A DNA stretch of 64,000 nucleotides from Labedella endophytica. Its GTDB lineage: Bacteria > Actinomycetota > Actinomycetes > Actinomycetales > Microbacteriaceae. The translations under genes and the position numbers were made by a program. Positions within the stretch are counted from its first letter, which is position 1. Each line of letters opens with the position of its first letter. The notes below the pieces were generated by a model that was given only the letters and a program-made list of their open reading frames with translations, was not told where the DNA came from and did no database searches. This document shows, in pieces, positions 60,527 through 64,000 of this stretch. The stretch lies in contig NZ_RZGZ01000004.1 in assembly GCF_003990045.1 (NCBI RefSeq), forward strand, positions 307,536-371,535. The letters run 5' to 3'.

Positions 60527-61168
60527 TTCTTCGATCCGGGCTCGGTGCGCGGCCCATTCGTCGCCTGATCGCCCCGCGATGTTGGGATCATCCGCTCCGT
60601 TGCCGAGCGCGCCGTCGAGCAGCTCGCGGAGAATGTCAGCGTGCCCCGCGTGACGGGCGGTCTCGACGCACATGTGTACGAGGATCTGCTGCAGGGTCAC
60701 CGTCGCACGCTCGGTCGGCCACCAGGGCACGGTCCCCACGGCGTCGAGCGGCAGCTCCTCGATCGTCGCGTCGCTGAGGCGGGCCGAGTAATGGTGGAGT
60801 TCGACGATGCTCTCGCGGCTTTCCGCCGCCGTCGCCCACATGTCGGCCTCGGGCTCCGCATCGTCGGCGAGCCAGGGGAGCGACCGCGTGGGACGCCCGA
60901 AGACGAGGCCGAAGTAGTCGAGCTCGCAGCTCGCGACGTGCTTCACGAGTCCGAGCAGGTTCGTGCCCGACGGGACGAGGGGCCGGCGGATGTCGTATTC
61001 GGAGAGGCCGTCGAGTTTCGCCAGAAGATCGCGGCGTCGGACGCGGAGGTAGGAGAGCAACACGGCCTTGTCGGACGTCGTGTCCATCGGGATCGTGGGC
61101 AGGACTCCCGGGGACGGACTGTGTCCGGGTGAGGGGGTATCGGTGGTGGCGTCGTCGGCGTCGCTCAT
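60506..61168 (-). CDS. DinB-like protein (DUF664 type)
   Basis: A 220-residue protein. The ATG at 61168 is chosen because CATACT lies seven bases upstream (leaderless); ATG at 61198 is less likely. After a Pro/Ser/Asp-rich N-terminus of about 28 residues comes a four-helix DinB fold: DKAVLLSYLRVRRRDLLAKL, TNLLGLVKHVASCELDYFGL with the first metal-binding His, and TLQQILVHMCVETARHAGHA with the second and third His. Such proteins include metal-dependent thiol transferases (mycothiol- or bacillithiol-linked). The exact reaction is unknown. Confidence 0.88.
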   Translation of the reverse strand: MSDADDATTDTPSPGHSPSPGVLPTIPMDTTSDKAVLLSYLRVRRRDLLAKLDGLSEYDIRRPLVPSGTNLLGLVKHVASCELDYFGLVFGRPTRSLPWLADDAEPEADMWATAAESRESIVELHHYSARLSDATIEELPLDAVGTVPWWPTERATVTLQQILVHMCVETARHAGHADILRELLDGALGNGADDPNIAGRSGDEWAAHRARIEEAAATFR

Positions 61169-61175
61169 GGGTCCG

Positions 61176-61181
61176 AGTATG
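61176..61181 (-). promoter_or_regulatory. -10 box of leaderless promoter
   Basis: CATACT on the minus strand, seven bases before the ATG at 61168. Confidence 0.45.
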
Positions 61182-61269
61182 GCCCGTCCCGCCGTCACCT
61201 ACCAGAGCGATCGACGTCCCTTCGGCCAGCTCAGGGAGCGAGTGCCGAGCGGTCCGGCCGTCTCGCGTC

Positions 61270-61677
61270 TCAGTCGGCGACGGCCGCCGTCGCCTCGATC
61301 TCCACGAGCTGGTCGTCGTAGCCCAAAACGGTGACGCCCATCAGCGTGCTCGGCACGTCGTGGGGGCCGAAGGCGTCACGGACGACCTCCCACGCTGTGA
61401 CGAGGTCGTGCTGGCGGTTCGAGGCGACGAGCACGCGTGTGCTCACGACATCCTCGATCTTGGCGCCGGCGGCGTCGAGGGCCGCGCGGAGGGTCGCGAC
61501 GCACGCGGCGGCTTGACCTGCGTAGTCACCGGCGGCGACGGTGTTCCCGTCGGCGTCGAGGGGGCAGGATCCGGCGAGGAAGACCAGCCGAGACCCGGCC
61601 GGAACCGTGGACGCGTACGCGTATTCGGCGACGTCGGTGAGCGTGGACGAGCGGATGAGGGAGACGACGGAGGCCAT
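61270..61677 (-). CDS. RidA/YjgF-family protein
   Basis: A 135-residue protein; the ATG at 61677 follows GGGAGG, and longer in-frame ORFs are rejected. AEYAYASTVPAGSRLVFLAG, SCPLDADGNTVAAGDYAGQA and EDVVSTRVLVASNRQHDLVT are the family blocks; ASCVATLRAALDAAGA-like helix follows. RidA enzymes hydrolyse reactive enamine/imine intermediates; the key Arg corresponds to STRVLVAS. It belongs to a divergent subfamily, so deaminase activity is not certain. Downstream of the molybdopterin oxidoreductase gene but separated by a hairpin. Confidence 0.88.
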   Translation of the reverse strand: MASVVSLIRSSTLTDVAEYAYASTVPAGSRLVFLAGSCPLDADGNTVAAGDYAGQAAACVATLRAALDAAGAKIEDVVSTRVLVASNRQHDLVTAWEVVRDAFGPHDVPSTLMGVTVLGYDDQLVEIEATAAVAD

Positions 61678-61715
61678 GTCCCGATCCTCCCATTCCGAGA
61701 TCCGTGGGGAGTGGG

Positions 61716-61751
61716 CTCCCGCCCCCGCCCAGCGCCGGGCGAAGGCGGGAG
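61716..61751 (-). terminator. hairpin after the molybdopterin oxidoreductase gene
   Basis: The arms ctcccgcc (61716-61723) and ggcgggag (61744-61751) are perfect, with a nested CGCCC/GGGCG stem. It lies just beyond the leftward stop at 61755. Confidence 0.6.
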
Positions 61752-61754
61752 GGC

Positions 61755-63416
61755 CTACTGGACCTGGATGAGGACGCGCTGCCAGCCGCTCGAGCCGTTC
61801 GGTGCGATCGTGGCGCGCTCCTCCTCCTGCAGGAGACCGGCCTTGTCGGTGGCGCGCACGGTGATGTAGTGGGTGCCGGAGTCGGCCTCCCAGTCGAGGA
61901 ACCACTGCACCCAGGTGTCGTCGTTGATCGGAGTGGACATCGTGGCGGGCTGCCACTCGCCCTCGTCGATCCGCACTTCGACCTTCTCGACGCCCACGGA
62001 CTGGGCCCACGCCATGCCTGCGATCTTCACCGGTCCGGCCTGGATCGGCTTGCCCACGCGCGGGGTGTCGACGCGGGAGGAGAGCTTGATCGGGGCCTCC
62101 GCGCTGTAACCGCGCGGGGTCCAATACGCCTCGTCCTGCGCGAAGGTCGTGACCTTGAGTTCGGTGAGCCACTTGGTCGCGGAGACGTATCCGTAGAGGC
62201 CGGGCACGACCATGCGCACGGGGAAGCCGTGTTCGAGGGGGAGGGGCTCCCCGTTCATGCCCACCGCGAGGATCGCGTCGAGACCGTCGTCGGTGAGCGA
62301 GGACAGCGGGGTGCTCGCGGTGTAGCCGTCGGTGCTGGTGCTCAGGACCATGTCCGCCCCGGACTGGGGCGAGGCCTGCGCGAGGATCTCGCGCACCGGG
62401 ATGCCGAGCCAGCGGGCGTTGCCCACGAGGCCGCCGCCGACCTGGTTGGAGACGCACGTGAGGGTGATGACGAACTCGCGGAGGTCCATCGCGAGGATGT
62501 CCTCGAACGTGAACGTGACGGGAGTGTCGACCATGCCGGTGACGGTGAGGCTCCACGTGGAGGTGTCGACGTTCGGCACCGTGAGGGCCGTGTCCACGCG
62601 GTAGAAGTCGGCATTGGGGGTGAAGAGCTCGGAGACGCCGTCGATGTCGAGCTCGGCGCCCTCGGGGATGTCCACCGTCGAGGACGGGGTGGGGAGGGTG
62701 ACCGCGTTGCGGATGGCGGTGATGGAGGAGGTGGCGGCGTTGGCGATGCGCGAACCGACGCCGACGACGATCGCTCCGGCGCTCGTGATCCCGAGCACCC
62801 GGAGGAACCCGCGGCGGTCGAGACGAGCGGGAGACGTTGCGTCCTTCCCGCCGGGCGTCGTCCCGGCCGGGGCCTTCGTGAGCGGCGCCGCGTGTGCGGT
62901 GCGGTACCAGCGGCGGAGGCGTCCCGCCAGGATGTGCAGGAGGATGGCGCCGGCGATCGTGCCGAGCACGCCGGGGAGGGCAGCGAGCGGGGTGGCTCCG
63001 GCGCGGGTGACGGTGGCGACGGTGGTGCCGGCGCCCGCGATCGCGAGGAGGATGACGCCGAATGGCGGGCGGACGTACTGGAGCACGCCGCCGATCGCGG
63101 CGGCGACGACGATCGCGAGTCCGAGGCTGACGAGGAGGAAGATCTTGTCGTACTCGCCGAAGGTCGCGATCGCGAACTCCTTCGCCCACTGCGGGACGAT
63201 GTCAATGACGAACGAACCGAGGGCGAGGATGGGGCTACCGTTGCGGGCGACGATGAGCGCGACCAGCTCGGCGACGGCGAGGAAGACGCCGGCGCCGACG
63301 ATGCCGACGATCGCGGCCCAGCCCCAGGGGTGGCGCGGTGCTCCGGGGGTGCGTCGGTCGCCCCGGCGACGGCCGCTGTCGCCGTCGGTCTTCTGCTGGG
63401 TGTCCTGGGTGCGCAC
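61755..63416 (-). CDS. membrane-bound molybdopterin-dependent oxidoreductase (sulfite-oxidase family)
   Basis: A 553-residue protein; the GTG at 63416 has GGAGG five bases upstream and a TAAAGT -10 candidate at 63428-63433. The N-terminal third has four to five membrane segments (WGWAAIVGIVGAGVFLAVAE onward). A twin-arginine-like RRGFLRVLGITSAGAIVVGV at about residue 200 precedes the catalytic domain. FVITLTCVSNQVGGG supplies the Cys that ligates molybdenum; ARWLGIPVREIL and GFPVRMVVPGLYGYVSATKW are SUOX-family blocks. The C-terminal dimerisation domain contains VEVRIDEGEWQPA. It acts outside the membrane; the substrate is not known. Confidence 0.9.
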   Translation of the reverse strand: MRTQDTQQKTDGDSGRRRGDRRTPGAPRHPWGWAAIVGIVGAGVFLAVAELVALIVARNGSPILALGSFVIDIVPQWAKEFAIATFGEYDKIFLLVSLGLAIVVAAAIGGVLQYVRPPFGVILLAIAGAGTTVATVTRAGATPLAALPGVLGTIAGAILLHILAGRLRRWYRTAHAAPLTKAPAGTTPGGKDATSPARLDRRGFLRVLGITSAGAIVVGVGSRIANAATSSITAIRNAVTLPTPSSTVDIPEGAELDIDGVSELFTPNADFYRVDTALTVPNVDTSTWSLTVTGMVDTPVTFTFEDILAMDLREFVITLTCVSNQVGGGLVGNARWLGIPVREILAQASPQSGADMVLSTSTDGYTASTPLSSLTDDGLDAILAVGMNGEPLPLEHGFPVRMVVPGLYGYVSATKWLTELKVTTFAQDEAYWTPRGYSAEAPIKLSSRVDTPRVGKPIQAGPVKIAGMAWAQSVGVEKVEVRIDEGEWQPATMSTPINDDTWVQWFLDWEADSGTHYITVRATDKAGLLQEEERATIAPNGSSGWQRVLIQVQ

Positions 63417-63582
63417 GTCTGCCTCCGACTTTATGCGGACAGGTCTGCCCGCTGACGGGGTGTTCGACGCGGACGCCCCGTGTGGATCGGAACGTGTGAG
63501 CGGTGGGCGCTGGGCGACGCATCGACGTGCGGAACGCAGCAGCCATCACCGGTCGTCGTACCCGCGAACTTCGCTCTCCCCC

Positions 63583-64000
63583 TCAGCCGGTTCCCGGGTC
63601 GGGTGGTCGTGTCCGGCTCTTCGTCGTGTGCGTCCACGTCCAGTGGCCGGGGCCGCGGACGTGCGGGACTCCGTCCGGCATCGAGAGCTCCCAGGGACCT
63701 CTATCGATGCTCTGATGGTGCCCCCAACACAGGAGTACCCCGTTGTCGGTGTGGGTCTTGCCGCCGTCTCGCCAGGGGATGACGTGGTGGACTTCGCACC
63801 ATCCGGCGGGGGCGGTGCAGCCGGGGATGACGCATCCGCCGTCACGGGCCGCGATGACGCGCCGCTGTGAGGGGGTGAAGCAGCGCTGCACGGATACGAG
63901 GGCGAGCGCCCGGCCTTCGTCGTTGAAGACGATGTGTTGCATGCCGCGGGAGTCGATCATCTTCTCGATGGCTTGGACGGAGATCGGGGTGTCCATGCCG
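63583..64000 (-). CDS. HNH endonuclease, C-terminal part (DUF222-type, 5' end beyond window)
   Basis: The gene enters from the right edge; only about 138 codons of the 3' end are present, so ATG at 63996 is probably internal. The HNH domain is clear: RRVIAARDGGCVIPGCTAPA with paired Cys, GWCEVHHVIPWRDGGKTHTD with the HH metal/catalytic motif, and NGVLLCWGHHQSID. DUF222-HNH proteins occur in many copies in Microbacteriaceae, some linked to 13E12 repeat families; function unproven. The 166 bp between it and the oxidoreductase start hold only that gene's promoter. Confidence 0.88.
   Translation of the reverse strand, partial: GMDTPISVQAIEKMIDSRGMQHIVFNDEGRALALVSVQRCFTPSQRRVIAARDGGCVIPGCTAPAGWCEVHHVIPWRDGGKTHTDNGVLLCWGHHQSIDRGPWELSMPDGVPHVRGPGHWTWTHTTKSRTRPPDPGTG

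Overview
This window is GC-rich, densely coded DNA from an actinobacterium, most probably of the family Microbacteriaceae. The pointers are strong G/C third-position bias, many GTG starts, four-base ATGA/GTGA start-stop overlaps, a DUF222-type HNH endonuclease at the right edge, paired GAF-ANTAR regulators, an unlinked sugar ABC importer, and TreY/TreZ/GlgX trehalose enzymes. The genus cannot be fixed from the sequence. I saw no rRNA, tRNA, CRISPR array, phage or insertion sequence.

Layout. 1-6.0 kb: a surface-glycan locus with three leftward glycosyltransferases, and divergently a WcbI-like acyltransferase-type protein and two more glycosyltransferases. 6-12.9 kb: small membrane proteins, a J-domain membrane protein, a secreted lytic-transglycosylase-like protein, a secreted HNH nuclease, and a translationally coupled AAA+ ATPase/TPR pair. 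13-18.9 kb: argG, a META-domain lipoprotein, a sortase-anchored trypsin-like protein, a short-chain dehydrogenase. 19-25.5 kb: quinone reductase, PAS histidine kinase, then a LacI regulator/DapA-like aldolase/Nramp-related transporter unit flanked by two 68-bp palindromes. 25.7-30.5 kb: membrane acyltransferase, glycosyltransferase, two GAF-ANTAR proteins. 30.8-36 kb: glgX, a Ser/Asp-rich protein, two SDR-type enzymes. 36-42.2 kb: a YidC-family insertase, an ABC-2 exporter with a coupled NarL-type two-component system, a hydrolase. 42.3-46.6 kb: two tandem 98-aa acidic paralogues in front of phosphoketolase, then an HxlR/azoreductase divergent pair. 46.7-55.7 kb: an alpha-1,6-mannan utilisation locus (secreted GH76 with carbohydrate-binding module, GH125, two permeases, solute-binding lipoprotein, intracellular GH76, GntR-type repressor). 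56-60.5 kb: treY-treZ. 60.5-64 kb: DinB-like protein, RidA-like protein, membrane molybdopterin oxidoreductase, truncated HNH endonuclease.

How the genes work together. The secreted GH76 should cut mannan backbone outside the cell, the ABC importer takes up the fragments (its ATPase is not here), and cytosolic GH125 and GH76 finish them under control of the GntR regulator, whose AT-rich candidate sites lie in front of the secreted mannanase, the GH125 operon and its own gene. GlgX debranches glycogen and TreY/TreZ turn the chains into trehalose. The LacI regulator has AACGTT operator candidates in front of itself and the aldolase gene.

Most notable signals beyond the genes: several families of short palindromic elements, mostly at operon 3' ends (one family has three copies of exactly 68 bp; a further palindrome sits in frame inside a glycosyltransferase gene); a recurrent leaderless-promoter architecture (TANNNT-type -10 box, 6-7 nt, start codon) at twelve genes; an Nramp-family protein that has lost expected metal ligands; and the tandem 98-aa acidic proteins.
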